Assembly (NCBI RefSeq): GCF_002263495.1
Contig: NZ_CP022753.1
Coordinates: 434,001 to 498,000 of the forward strand
Reading direction: 5' to 3'
DNA from: Nocardiopsis gilva YIM 90087
GTDB taxonomy: Bacteria > Actinomycetota > Actinomycetes > Streptosporangiales > Streptosporangiaceae
Length of the DNA stretch: 64,000 nt
The notes under the pieces were generated by a model that did no database searches, was not told the DNA's origin, and saw only the letters and a list, made by a program, of their open reading frames with translations. Below, piece after piece: positions 42,468 to 50,749 of this stretch. Both the position numbers and the translations under genes were made by a program. Within the stretch, counting starts at the first letter, position 1; each line of letters starts with the position of its first letter.

Positions 42468-44312
42468 TTAGTCCAGCGGGATCTCGGACCGCCAGTTGCT
42501 TTCCTCGGACCATTCCGGCTGGGCGCCCTTTTCCAGGAGGAACTCCCCCAGCGCCAGCACGTCGATGTCAGTACGCATGAAGCAGCGGTACGCGTCTTCC
42601 GGCGACGCGACGATGGGTTCGCCTCGGACGTTGAATGACGTGTTGACCAGGACCGGGACACCGGTCAGAGCCTTGAAGTCGGTCAGGAGGCGGTGCACCA
42701 TCGGGTTTTCCGCGCTCCCGACGGTTTGTACACGTGCGGACATGTCGACATGCGTCACTGCCGGGATCGTCGACCGCACGGTGTGGAGCCGTTCGCGGAT
42801 GTCGGCGTCCTCCGGTTCGTCGATATTGAGCCGCTGCTCCTCGGAGACGTTCGAGACGACGAGCATGTAGGGGCTGGGCTGACGGATATCGAAGTACTCC
42901 TCGGCATCTTCCTCCAGCACGATCGGAGCGAAAGGCCGGAACGACTCCCTGAATTTGATCTTCAGGTTCATTACCGACTGCATGTCCGGGCTCCTGGCGT
43001 CGCCGAGTATCGACCGCGCTCCGAGCGCCCGAGGGCCGAACTCCATCCTCCCCTGGAACCACCCGACGACCTTGCCTTCAGCGAGGTCCCGGGCGACCCG
43101 CCGCGACAGGTCGTCGCTGCCCAGGCGTTCATATGGGTAGCCGTTCCGATCCAGGTAGGCCTGGATGCGTTCGCTGTCGTATTCGGGTCCCAAAAACGCC
43201 CCGCGCATGGCGTCGCGACCGTGCGCGACGTGCGGTCTGTCCCGTCCTCGGGCGTGCGAGCTGAGGAGCGCCGCGCCGAGCGCTCCCCCCGCATCACCGG
43301 CCGCGGGCTGCACCCACACCTCGTCGAAGGTCCCGTCCTCGACGATCCGACCATTCGCCACGCAGTTCAGGGCGACACCGCCCGCGAGGCAGAGTCGAGA
43401 CTCGCCCGTCATCGTGCGGGCTGCTCGCGCCAGGCGGAGCATGATGTCTTCGGTGACCTCTTGGACCGAGGCCGCCAGGTCGAACTCGCGCTGCGTCAGC
43501 GGCCCTTCCGGCTCTCTCCTCGGGCCTCCGAACACTTCCTCGAAGGCGCGGCCGGTCATCACCTCCCCGTAATGGAACTCGAAGTAGGCCATGTTGAGCC
43601 GGAACGAGCCGTCGGGCCGCATGTCGACCAGCCTGTCGCGGATCACATCTGCGAATCGCGGCTCTCCGTAGGGCGCCAGCCCCATGACCTTGTACTCCCC
43701 CGAGTCGACCTTGAATCCGCAGAAGTGCGTGAACGCCGAGTAGAGCATGCCCAGCGAGTGCGGGAAGCGCAGCTCGGCGACCGGCTTCACCGGCTCCGCT
43801 CGGTCCGCCGCTCCCCGCCAGATCGAGGTGGTCGTCCACTCCCCCACCCCGTCCACGCACAGCACCACCGCCGACTCGTACGGACTGGGCAGGAACGCCG
43901 AGGCCGCGTGCGACGCGTGGTGCGTGAACACGTCGATCCGAGGCACGGCCCCCAGATCCATCGCCGTCAGCTGCTCCCGCACGGTGTCCACCGCCCGCGA
44001 CTTCCACCCGGCCCACTCCGGGATCACCCGCCGGAACGACCCGAATCCCCGGGGCGCGATTCCCGCGTAGGTCCGCAGGATCCGCTGGAACTTCAAAGAC
44101 GAGTCCTCGTAGTAGGCCACCGCGTCGAGGTCGTCCAGCTTTACGCCCGCCTCTTCGAGGCAGTAGCCGACCGCCCCGTGCGGGAACGAGGGGTCGTGCC
44201 GCCGCCTGCTGAACCGTTCCTCCTGCGCCGCAGCGACGACGGTGCCGCCGTCGACAAGCGCGGCAGCGCTGTCGTGGTAGAACGCGGAGATCCCCAGGAC
44301 CAGGTCGGACAC
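42468..44312 (-). CDS. NodU/SxtI-type carbamoyltransferase
   Basis: A 614-residue carbamoyltransferase. The Kae1-like N-terminal domain has FYHDSAAAL (H13, D14), QEERFSRRRHD and the metal-binding FTHHASHAASAF (H131, H132, H135). GGVALNCVANG follows, then the C-terminal transferase domain with EFGPRALGARSILGDAR. The reaction moves a carbamoyl group from carbamoyl phosphate, via carbamoyl-AMP, to a hydroxyl of a sugar or natural product. GTG 44312 lies five bases after the upstream stop and has GAGG before it, so it is coupled to the HDO gene. The acceptor is unknown and no glycosyltransferase is nearby. Confidence 0.88.
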   Translation of the reverse strand: MSDLVLGISAFYHDSAAALVDGGTVVAAAQEERFSRRRHDPSFPHGAVGYCLEEAGVKLDDLDAVAYYEDSSLKFQRILRTYAGIAPRGFGSFRRVIPEWAGWKSRAVDTVREQLTAMDLGAVPRIDVFTHHASHAASAFLPSPYESAVVLCVDGVGEWTTTSIWRGAADRAEPVKPVAELRFPHSLGMLYSAFTHFCGFKVDSGEYKVMGLAPYGEPRFADVIRDRLVDMRPDGSFRLNMAYFEFHYGEVMTGRAFEEVFGGPRREPEGPLTQREFDLAASVQEVTEDIMLRLARAARTMTGESRLCLAGGVALNCVANGRIVEDGTFDEVWVQPAAGDAGGALGAALLSSHARGRDRPHVAHGRDAMRGAFLGPEYDSERIQAYLDRNGYPYERLGSDDLSRRVARDLAEGKVVGWFQGRMEFGPRALGARSILGDARSPDMQSVMNLKIKFRESFRPFAPIVLEEDAEEYFDIRQPSPYMLVVSNVSEEQRLNIDEPEDADIRERLHTVRSTIPAVTHVDMSARVQTVGSAENPMVHRLLTDFKALTGVPVLVNTSFNVRGEPIVASPEDAYRCFMRTDIDVLALGEFLLEKGAQPEWSEESNWRSEIPLD

Positions 44313-44317
44313 TCGCC

Positions 44318-46687
44318 TCAACTCCTCGATCCGAGCAGACGGCCGCGCGCGCTCGCGGTGGTGACGACCCCGCTCGCGTAAACCCGGGCCATGAGCGTCG
44401 TGGGCGGGGTGAGCGAGCGGTGGCCCACCCGGATCCTGTCCCACATCTCGGGTTCCTTTCCCGGCCCCACCACCGTCGGCAGGTAGGCCATGTAGTTGTC
44501 GATGGCGTCGATGGCCCATGCCGAATGGCCGGTGGAGACGTTGTCGATGGTGTTGTGGAGATCGACGAACTGTGTGCTGTATCCGTAGTGCTGGAGGGCG
44601 ACGCGCCCGCTGCGGTAGCCCCCGCCCACGCCGGACAGCTCCATCGCCAGATTGAGCCCGAGGATCTCTGGCATGAACGTCCTCGGGAAGCGCGAGATGC
44701 ACAGCCAGTAGACCGGCAGCGCGAACGACGCGTCGTGGAAACCCGGCCAGTCGGCGAACTCCCGCGATGACGTCGGAGGGAGCTCGATGTCCATCTCTCG
44801 GAGCAGGTTCCGGTAGATAAGCGGGTGGTTGAGGCGGATCTCCCCGTTGCCCAGCTCGTCCCAGTAGGTCTGGAAGAGAAAGTGTCCGACCCCGGACGAC
44901 GCGTGGTCATAGTCGGTGAACCCCTGCAGCCAGCCTCCGTCGATGAGGATGAGCGGGGCGAGCTGCAGTGTGGAGTCGATGAGGTCCTCGCGTGCGGGGA
45001 TCGGCGTCTCGCCGTCGTCGTACTCCGCTCCGTGTCGCGCGTGCTGGTCGCCGAGCCAGGTGCGCAGCCCCTGCTCGCGGTCCCAGCGGTGGGGCAGCTG
45101 GTTCGGTGCGTGGGCGAGACGGTAGCGGGACCGGGCCAGCCAGCGGGTCGCGTAGGCGTAGGCGAGGTCGCGGAGGTTGCCGGTGGGGTCCTCCCGGTTC
45201 AGCAGCGCGTGGTAGGCGTCCCGTAGCGACCGCCCACCGATGGTGCCCGACACCGGGACGCCGCCCGAGGGCGAAGGGACGGGCGGAGGTCCGGCCGAGA
45301 CAGCGGCCGCGGGGCTGGGCTCGTTCGCTTCCCGTCCGCGCCGGTCCGCTCCTCGCTCCGCTTCCGCGCGACGCGGTTCGTCCGGCCGGTACCAGCCGTG
45401 TTGGGCCTCGCGCAGTTCCGCGTGTTCCGGGGGCTCCTCGTCCGGGCTCCGGTGCAGGACCGAGCCCGGGTCGGGCAGCGACTCGATCCACGCGCGGATG
45501 ACGACGACATCGGTGTCGGTGAACACACGGAACATCGGCCCCTTCTCACCGATCAGCCCGCGGATCAGCGGGCTGGCGTCGGGCCTCCCCGGCTTCACCA
45601 GATGGCTGCGGGCGAGTGCGCCCAGGAATGCGGTGGGGCCGGCGTCCAGATTCTGGAACCACTCGCTGAGCGGTAGGCCTTCCAGGTAGAACTCGCGGTG
45701 GTAGACGGCGGCTTGGCGCGCCCGTGTGCAGATGAGCCGCCACATGTCGTAGTCGGGGTGGTGGGTCAGGGTGAGTTCGCCGAGCAGCCGGTCGCACCAC
45801 TCGCTCAGCTCCGCCAGTGCCCAGTGGAAGCCGTTCCGAAAGCGGGCGGCCTGCGCGGGCGTTTCGGCCTCGGAGAGGAAAGCTTCGGCCGCTGCCGAGG
45901 ACCGTTCCAGCGCCGAGGCGTCGTCTTCAGGCCGTCCTGAGCCGACATCCAACGCGAGCGGGTCCGCGTGGACGGCCAGGTCCCCGCTGACGGCGGCGAT
46001 CGGCGGCAGACATCCGACCGCGCGCAGGCACAGGTCGGCGCCGAGGATCTCGGCGCGAAACGCGTCGGGGCGCCGGCTCATCCCGAGCAGCAGGGCCGGT
46101 AGGCGAAAGCTCTCGGAGGCCACCCGGTCGCTGGTCGCCAGCCGGATCGGCGTCGTGGCCGCGTCCTCCACGCCGTGGCGCCGCATCAGCTCCCGGTACA
46201 TGTCGCCGCGACTGGCGTCCGCTCGGCCCACGCCCACATCCGAGGCGTACAGCGCGAGAACGCGCAGAACAGCTTCCGTCTCGGCGTTTCCGGCGCTCGA
46301 CAGCCACTGCAGCCACGCACCGGCGTTGAGGTTCAGCGGCGCGCAGTCGAGCAGCACGCGCTGGACGAGCGTCGCGCGATCGCCCGTGCCGAAGGCGCGC
46401 CGGTACCGCTCGGTCGTGGTCGCCGACCACTCGCGCGCCGCGCTGATCAGCGCCGCGAGGTCGGTCGGGGCTGGCCCCGGTTCGGCATGTGCCGCCGCGT
46501 CCTCACCCGAAGGGGTGTCGTCGGGACCACCGGCCCCGACGTGGGAGAGCGCGGCTCGGATCGCGCGGAACCCCGCGTCGGCGGGATCGGTGCCGAACCA
46601 CGCCTCGGGGTCGAGGGCGGCCAGGTACAGCCGCCGGTACTCCTCGATCCCGGGCGTCGCTCCGGAGGATTCGGTGAGCGTGTTCAT
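44318..46687 (-). CDS. Large protein with two haem-oxygenase-like diiron oxidase (HDO) halves
   Basis: A 789-residue protein. The C-terminal half has the iron-containing redox enzyme pattern: YWDELGNGE...NH (E611, H621), then FVDLHNTIDNVSTGHSAWA (H711, D715, H721). These are likely diiron ligands. The N-terminal half repeats the same layout (ALYASDVGVGRADASRGDMYRELMRRHG) without the Glu/His ligands, so it looks like a non-catalytic duplicate. A Pro/Ser/Glu-rich linker (about 430-490) joins them. Relatives such as SznF, UndA and BesC perform N-oxygenation or oxidative C-C cleavage. The substrate here is unknown. It lies between a microprotein gene (15 bases) and the carbamoyltransferase (5 bases). 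Confidence 0.72.
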   Translation of the reverse strand: MNTLTESSGATPGIEEYRRLYLAALDPEAWFGTDPADAGFRAIRAALSHVGAGGPDDTPSGEDAAAHAEPGPAPTDLAALISAAREWSATTTERYRRAFGTGDRATLVQRVLLDCAPLNLNAGAWLQWLSSAGNAETEAVLRVLALYASDVGVGRADASRGDMYRELMRRHGVEDAATTPIRLATSDRVASESFRLPALLLGMSRRPDAFRAEILGADLCLRAVGCLPPIAAVSGDLAVHADPLALDVGSGRPEDDASALERSSAAAEAFLSEAETPAQAARFRNGFHWALAELSEWCDRLLGELTLTHHPDYDMWRLICTRARQAAVYHREFYLEGLPLSEWFQNLDAGPTAFLGALARSHLVKPGRPDASPLIRGLIGEKGPMFRVFTDTDVVVIRAWIESLPDPGSVLHRSPDEEPPEHAELREAQHGWYRPDEPRRAEAERGADRRGREANEPSPAAAVSAGPPPVPSPSGGVPVSGTIGGRSLRDAYHALLNREDPTGNLRDLAYAYATRWLARSRYRLAHAPNQLPHRWDREQGLRTWLGDQHARHGAEYDDGETPIPAREDLIDSTLQLAPLILIDGGWLQGFTDYDHASSGVGHFLFQTYWDELGNGEIRLNHPLIYRNLLREMDIELPPTSSREFADWPGFHDASFALPVYWLCISRFPRTFMPEILGLNLAMELSGVGGGYRSGRVALQHYGYSTQFVDLHNTIDNVSTGHSAWAIDAIDNYMAYLPTVVGPGKEPEMWDRIRVGHRSLTPPTTLMARVYASGVVTTASARGRLLGSRS

Positions 46688-46702
46688 GACCGGCCGCCCG
46701 GA

Positions 46703-46789
46703 TCAGAACATCGGGTAGACGGTCGAGTCCCGTTTCTTTTTCTTCCGCCGTCGTTTGACGATCGCGATGAGCTTGCGCAGGAACGACAT
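46703..46789 (-). CDS. 28-residue cationic microprotein (possible reduced DUF5989)
   Basis: The frame encodes MSFLRKLIAIVK, a run of nine Arg/Lys residues, then DSTVYPMF. GGGGA lies six bases before the ATG. The frame sits between the SGNH-like gene (50 bases) and the HDO gene (15 bases) on the same strand. The MSFLR start and aromatic Y-P-M-F end recall DUF5989, a membrane peptide of about 50 residues often encoded with NodU-type carbamoyltransferases and SxtJ. Its usual transmembrane middle is replaced here by the basic run. It may be a partner peptide, a degenerate DUF5989 or, less likely, a peptide substrate of the operon's enzymes. Confidence 0.55.
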   Translation of the reverse strand: MSFLRKLIAIVKRRRKKKKRDSTVYPMF

Positions 46790-46839
46790 GCCTGATCCCC
46801 GTTTCCCCGTAGTTGCGTACCGTCGGGCCGTGGTGATGT

Positions 46840-47892
46840 TCAGCTGAGATCGAGCCGGGACATGATGATCTCGGCCGCGAATTGGTTTCCGTCGTCGTTC
46901 AAGTGGACCCGGTCGACGAAGAGCCACCGGTCCGCGTATTCCGGTTCGGAGAATGCCGAGTTGAGGTCCAGGAAGGGGATATACCGCTCCTTGCATACCT
47001 TTTCCAAGCGGTCGGCGTAGGGGCTGTGGACCGCGGCGTCGAACCCCGGCTTGAACAGTTCCCAGGCGTTGTACTGTTCGCTGTCCATCGCCTCGAACAG
47101 GGCGGTCTCCTCGGGCGTGTACGTCTTCCGAGTCCACGGTGCGGTGGGCTGGAGCACGAAGTGGATGCGCGCCCCCCGGTCCGCGACGCAGGCGCGGATG
47201 CGGTCGAGGTCCACCGCGGTGTTCGCGGCGGCGATGTCCATCCGTTCGTCGAGCTCGGGCCCGGCCTGCTCCTCCGTGTCGTCGCTGGCCGGGGCGTTAC
47301 GTATGGCGTCCACCAGGCGCCCGGGGCTCCATCGCGGCCGCGGGTCCACATTCCCCTGGATCTTGCGGAAGTGCTGCTCGGAGAAGAAGAACTCGCCGTA
47401 GCCGTGCGCGGGCTGCGGTAGCCCGGCGATCACCAGGTTGTTCAGTCCGGACAGCACGACCACGTCGCGGATCTCGGGCATGCGGTGGCGGTGCAGCAGC
47501 AGGAGCAGGGCCTCCTGCGTGGAGTTGAATCCGGGGGCGCCCAGGTTGAGCCAGGGGCGGCGGGACCGGGCGGGGGCGCTGCGCGACGCCGGCGACAGCT
47601 GCGACATGCGCGAGGAGATGGTGTGCGCGTCGCTGCTCGCGCCGTACCCGAACGCGATGGAGCCGCCCAGGACGATATTCACCGGGCCATCGGGCATGGC
47701 GCCGCCCGGTGAGCAGGGGCCCTCAGCGGTGACGGAGGAGCGGAATCCGCAGCTGTCCGTGGTGAGGACGCGCGACCGGTAATTCGGCCGGTTGAAGAGC
47801 ATGAGATAGGGGACCCAGTGCAGCTCCCCGTTGTTGGAAACATACTCCACATAGCTCTGCAGCTGCGGAGCGAAGTCGGTATTCCCGTTCAA
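46840..47892 (-). CDS. SGNH/GDSL-like hydrolase of the carbamoyltransferase operon
   Basis: From TTG 47892 the protein has 350 residues. The SGNH blocks are VLGGSIAFGYGA (S78), LNLGAPGFNSTQE (Gly block), VLSGLNNL (Asn block) and VDRVHLNDDGN (D327, H330). An N-terminal 70-residue region (NNGELHWVPYLMLFNRPNYRS) is characteristic of the subgroup found near carbamoyltransferases. TTG was chosen because GAGGAGG lies five bases before it; a longer form from an upstream ATG is possible. Such enzymes move or remove acyl groups on sugars or small molecules. It is the first gene of the operon. Confidence 0.75.
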   Translation of the reverse strand: MNGNTDFAPQLQSYVEYVSNNGELHWVPYLMLFNRPNYRSRVLTTDSCGFRSSVTAEGPCSPGGAMPDGPVNIVLGGSIAFGYGASSDAHTISSRMSQLSPASRSAPARSRRPWLNLGAPGFNSTQEALLLLLHRHRMPEIRDVVVLSGLNNLVIAGLPQPAHGYGEFFFSEQHFRKIQGNVDPRPRWSPGRLVDAIRNAPASDDTEEQAGPELDERMDIAAANTAVDLDRIRACVADRGARIHFVLQPTAPWTRKTYTPEETALFEAMDSEQYNAWELFKPGFDAAVHSPYADRLEKVCKERYIPFLDLNSAFSEPEYADRWLFVDRVHLNDDGNQFAAEIIMSRLDLS

Positions 47893-48054
47893 CAAGCCCT
47901 CCTCGCGAATATCGGCCGTACACATGTGGCATGCGGGTGACCACTCACGGGGATGGCGTCCGCGGGCCGATGGGGGCGGACCGCGGATGGTGTTGTTCGG
48001 TTGCAGTCGTGCAGTTTCGGATAAAGGAGAGAGGGACGTCGGGCGCAACGATTC

Positions 48055-48076
48055 CTCAACGGGAACGATAGTTGAG
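48055..48076. promoter_or_regulatory. Inverted repeat upstream of the HDO operon
   Basis: CTCAAC (48055-48060) and GTTGAG (48071-48076) form a dyad with a 10-base spacer. It lies in the 223-base gap between the XRE-cupin gene and the SGNH gene, a plausible operator or promoter element for the operon. Confidence 0.4.
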
Positions 48077-48115
48077 AATCCGCCTGTGGGAACCCCTATA
48101 TTCGACGGATATCCC

Positions 48116-48715
48116 CTACCGCTCCGGCCCTTCGGGACGATCCCCCTCGGTGCGCCGCTGGGGCCGCGCGCGGACGTGCATCCGTTCGCCCTGCGGCCCG
48201 AACAGGCTGAGCACCTCCACCGGCGCCTCCCCGGTGCTGCCGAACCAGTGCGGCAGGCGCGTGTCGAACTCGGCCACCTCCCCCGCCGTGAGCACGAGGT
48301 CGTGCTCGGCGAGCACCAGCCGCAGCTTGCCGCTGAGAACGTACATCCACTCGTAGCCCTCGTGCGTACACGGCTCGGGTGTGCTGCGCGTAGTGCCGAT
48401 GACCATCTTGTAGGTCTGCACCCCGCCTGGCTGCTGGGTCAGCGGCACCACCGTCGAGTCCCCGCGCTTGATCGGCTTCAGCCGCACCCGCGGGTCACCG
48501 ACCGGAGGCGCGCCCACCAGCTCGTCCAGCGGAACCTGGTGGGCGTGGGCGATCGGGAGGAGCAGCTCCAGGCTCGGTTTCCGCTGCCCCGACTCCAGCC
48601 GGGACAGCGTGCTGACCGAGATCCCGGTGGTCTCCGACAGCGCCGCAAGCGTGCAGTCGCGCTGCTGCCGGATGCGTTTGAGCCGTGGTCCAACAGCGGC
48701 GAGCACATCATCCAT
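48116..48715 (-). CDS. XRE-cupin transcription regulator
   Basis: A 199-residue protein. The N-terminal XRE helix-turn-helix is CTLAALSETTGISVSTLSRLE (21-41). The C-terminal cupin (about 110-185) has HEGYEWMYVLSGKLRLVL and TRLPHWFGS. Such regulators sense small molecules with the cupin. It is divergent from the oxidoreductase/methyltransferase pair and codirectional with the HDO operon, so it could control either. Residue order and length are typical. Confidence 0.85.
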   Translation of the reverse strand: MDDVLAAVGPRLKRIRQQRDCTLAALSETTGISVSTLSRLESGQRKPSLELLLPIAHAHQVPLDELVGAPPVGDPRVRLKPIKRGDSTVVPLTQQPGGVQTYKMVIGTTRSTPEPCTHEGYEWMYVLSGKLRLVLAEHDLVLTAGEVAEFDTRLPHWFGSTGEAPVEVLSLFGPQGERMHVRARPQRRTEGDRPEGPER

Positions 48716-48722
48716 TCCTCTA

Positions 48723-48737
48723 TTGCAGAAATAGCAA
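48723..48737. promoter_or_regulatory. Dyad in the XRE/oxidoreductase divergent promoter
   Basis: TTGC-AGAAATA-GCAA lies eight bases from the XRE start codon. This is the position expected of a self-regulatory site shared with the divergent oxidoreductase gene. Confidence 0.5.
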
Positions 48738-48795
48738 CAAGGTTTGTCAACCCGCCACCTCGCGGCGCATGGTCGACGCCAGGAGGTGGTCAGCT

Positions 48796-49728
48796 GTGGA
48801 AAGTCAAGAAGACGTCGTCGTCATCGGGGGCGGCGCCGGTGGACTCAACGCCGCGCTCATCCTGGCCCGAGCCCGCCGCCGGGTGCTGGTGGTCGACCGG
48901 GGCAACCCGCGCAACGCGCCCGCGCGGCAGGTGCACGGGTTCGTCTCCCGGGACGGCACACCGCCGGGCGAACTGCTGGCGGTCGGCCGGGCGGAGGTCG
49001 AGCGCTACGGCGGGCGGATCGTCGCGGACGAGGTGCGCGCGGTGCGGCGCATCGACATCAGGTCCGGCGAGGCGGAGTCTGAAGGTGGCTTCGAGGTCGA
49101 GCTGTCCGACCGCACCGTGCGGACGCGGCGCGTGATCGCGGCGACCGGACTGCGCGACGCCCTGCCCGACCTGCCCGGCCTTCGGGAACGATGGGCGCTG
49201 GACGTACTGCACTGCCCGTACTGCCACGGGTGGGAAGTCCGCGACCGGCCGCTGGGCGTGCTCGGCTGGCAGCCGATGGCGGTGCACCAGGCGCTGCTGG
49301 TCCGCCAGCTCTCGGACGACGTGGTGTTCTTCGCCGAGGTGCTCGACGACGAGGGCCGCGCCAAGCTGGCCGCGCGCGGTGTACGGATCGTGGACGCCGA
49401 TGTCAGCGGGCTGGTCGTCAAGGACGACGAGCTTCGCGGCGTGCGGCTGGCGGACGGGACCACGGTGGCGCGGTCCGCGCTCTTCGTGCCGCCCCGCTTC
49501 GTGCCCAACGACGCGCCGCTCGCCGGCCTGGGCTGCGAACGCGACGACAGCGGTCGGCTCCGCGTCGACCCCGGCGGGCGCACCAGCGTGCCCGGTGTGT
49601 GGGCGGTCGGCAATCTGGTGGAGCCTGGCGCCCTGGTGGTGACCGCGGCGGCGGCCGGGGCGAAGGCAGCGCTCACGGTCAACACGGACCTGGTCGAGGA
49701 AGATCTGCGGGAGAGGGAGCGGGTGTGA
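48796..49728 (+). CDS. Thioredoxin reductase-like FAD oxidoreductase
   Basis: A 310-residue flavoprotein. VVIGGGAGGLNAALILARA binds FAD, CPYCHGWE carries the redox-active CxxC, and VWAVGNLVEPG is the second FAD motif. It resembles the actinobacterial thioredoxin-reductase-like enzymes that form or reduce disulfides on small substrates. GTG 48796 has AGGAGGT eight bases upstream. It is coupled to the methyltransferase gene (TGATG). Confidence 0.87.
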   Translation: MESQEDVVVIGGGAGGLNAALILARARRRVLVVDRGNPRNAPARQVHGFVSRDGTPPGELLAVGRAEVERYGGRIVADEVRAVRRIDIRSGEAESEGGFEVELSDRTVRTRRVIAATGLRDALPDLPGLRERWALDVLHCPYCHGWEVRDRPLGVLGWQPMAVHQALLVRQLSDDVVFFAEVLDDEGRAKLAARGVRIVDADVSGLVVKDDELRGVRLADGTTVARSALFVPPRFVPNDAPLAGLGCERDDSGRLRVDPGGRTSVPGVWAVGNLVEPGALVVTAAAAGAKAALTVNTDLVEEDLRERERV

Positions 49729-50642
49729 TGAGCACGAACGGTCACCACGAGCATGACCACCACAAGAACGGACAGCACCACGGTCACGGTCACGGCCATG
49801 GGCACAGCGACGCGGACGTGGACTGGGCGGCCATGGCCGCCCTGCTGGAGCTGGAGGGCGAGACCCACAGCCCGTACGTGCGGCAGGCCCTCGCGGAGCT
49901 GGAGCACCTGTCCCCGCGGAGGATCCTGGACATCGGCAGCGGCCCGGGCGTCGCGGCGTGCCAGTTCGCGTCGGCGTTTCCGCGGGCCGACGTCACTGCC
50001 GTCGACGGCGCGCCGGAACTGCTGACGCGCGCCGAGGAACGGGCCAAGCGGCTCGGCGTCCGGCTGGCGACACGGACGGCCGAGTTTCCGGGCGGTCTCG
50101 CCGACCTGGGATCCGCCGACGTCGTGTGGTCGGCGCAGGTCGTGCACCACGTCGGCGACCAGCAGGCCGCTCTCCACCGGCTGGCCGGGTTGGTCACCCC
50201 CGGCGGTGCCCTGGCCATTGTCGAGGGCGGGCTCCCGTCCCGCTATCTCCCGCGTGACCTGGGCTTCGGCCGTCCCGGCCTGCAGTTCCGCCTGGACGCT
50301 GCGATGGCCGACCGGTTCAGCCAGATGCGGGACGAGCTGCCCGGATCGGTCGCGGTGGCCGAGGACTGGCCCGGCATGCTGCGCGCCGCCGGACTCACCG
50401 AGGTGCGGAGCCGGACCTTTCTCGTCGACCGCCCGGCACCGCTGGACGACGGGGCGCGGCGGTTCGTGCGCGGGGTGCTGGAGCGGTACCGCGAGGCCGT
50501 CGGTGAACTCCTGGAGGCCGACGACCTGGCGACGCTGGACCGGCTGCTCGACCCGGCCGACGCCGCGGGCATCGACCGGCGGGAGGACGTGTTCCTGCTG
50601 GCGGCGAAGACCGTGCACTACGGTCGTCGGCCCGCGCACTGA
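49728..50642 (+). CDS. Class I SAM methyltransferase with His-rich N-terminus
   Basis: A 304-residue methyltransferase. ILDIGSGPGVAACQFA is SAM motif I, TAVDGAPELL is motif II, and VHHVGDQQAALHRLAGLV matches the later motifs. The first 26 residues contain 11 histidines in HH/HGHGH patterns, suggesting metal binding or metal sensing. It is coupled to the oxidoreductase gene; this pair with an XRE-cupin regulator recurs in actinomycetes. The substrate is unknown. Confidence 0.85.
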   Translation: MSTNGHHEHDHHKNGQHHGHGHGHGHSDADVDWAAMAALLELEGETHSPYVRQALAELEHLSPRRILDIGSGPGVAACQFASAFPRADVTAVDGAPELLTRAEERAKRLGVRLATRTAEFPGGLADLGSADVVWSAQVVHHVGDQQAALHRLAGLVTPGGALAIVEGGLPSRYLPRDLGFGRPGLQFRLDAAMADRFSQMRDELPGSVAVAEDWPGMLRAAGLTEVRSRTFLVDRPAPLDDGARRFVRGVLERYREAVGELLEADDLATLDRLLDPADAAGIDRREDVFLLAAKTVHYGRRPAH

Positions 50643-50749
50643 CGGCACTGGCAGCGCCGACAGGACCGGCGCGACTGACACGACGGGACCAGCGTAGAGG
50701 GAGGGGTTCGCGGTCACTTCCTGTCCGCGATCTGCGGGAGGCTAGTCGC

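Noticed and set aside
46703-46789. The microprotein as a classical lanthipeptide or other known RiPP precursor
   Set aside because: It has no leader/core division, no Cys/Ser/Thr-rich core, and no LanM, YcaO or radical-SAM gene nearby. It is kept only as an open possibility.
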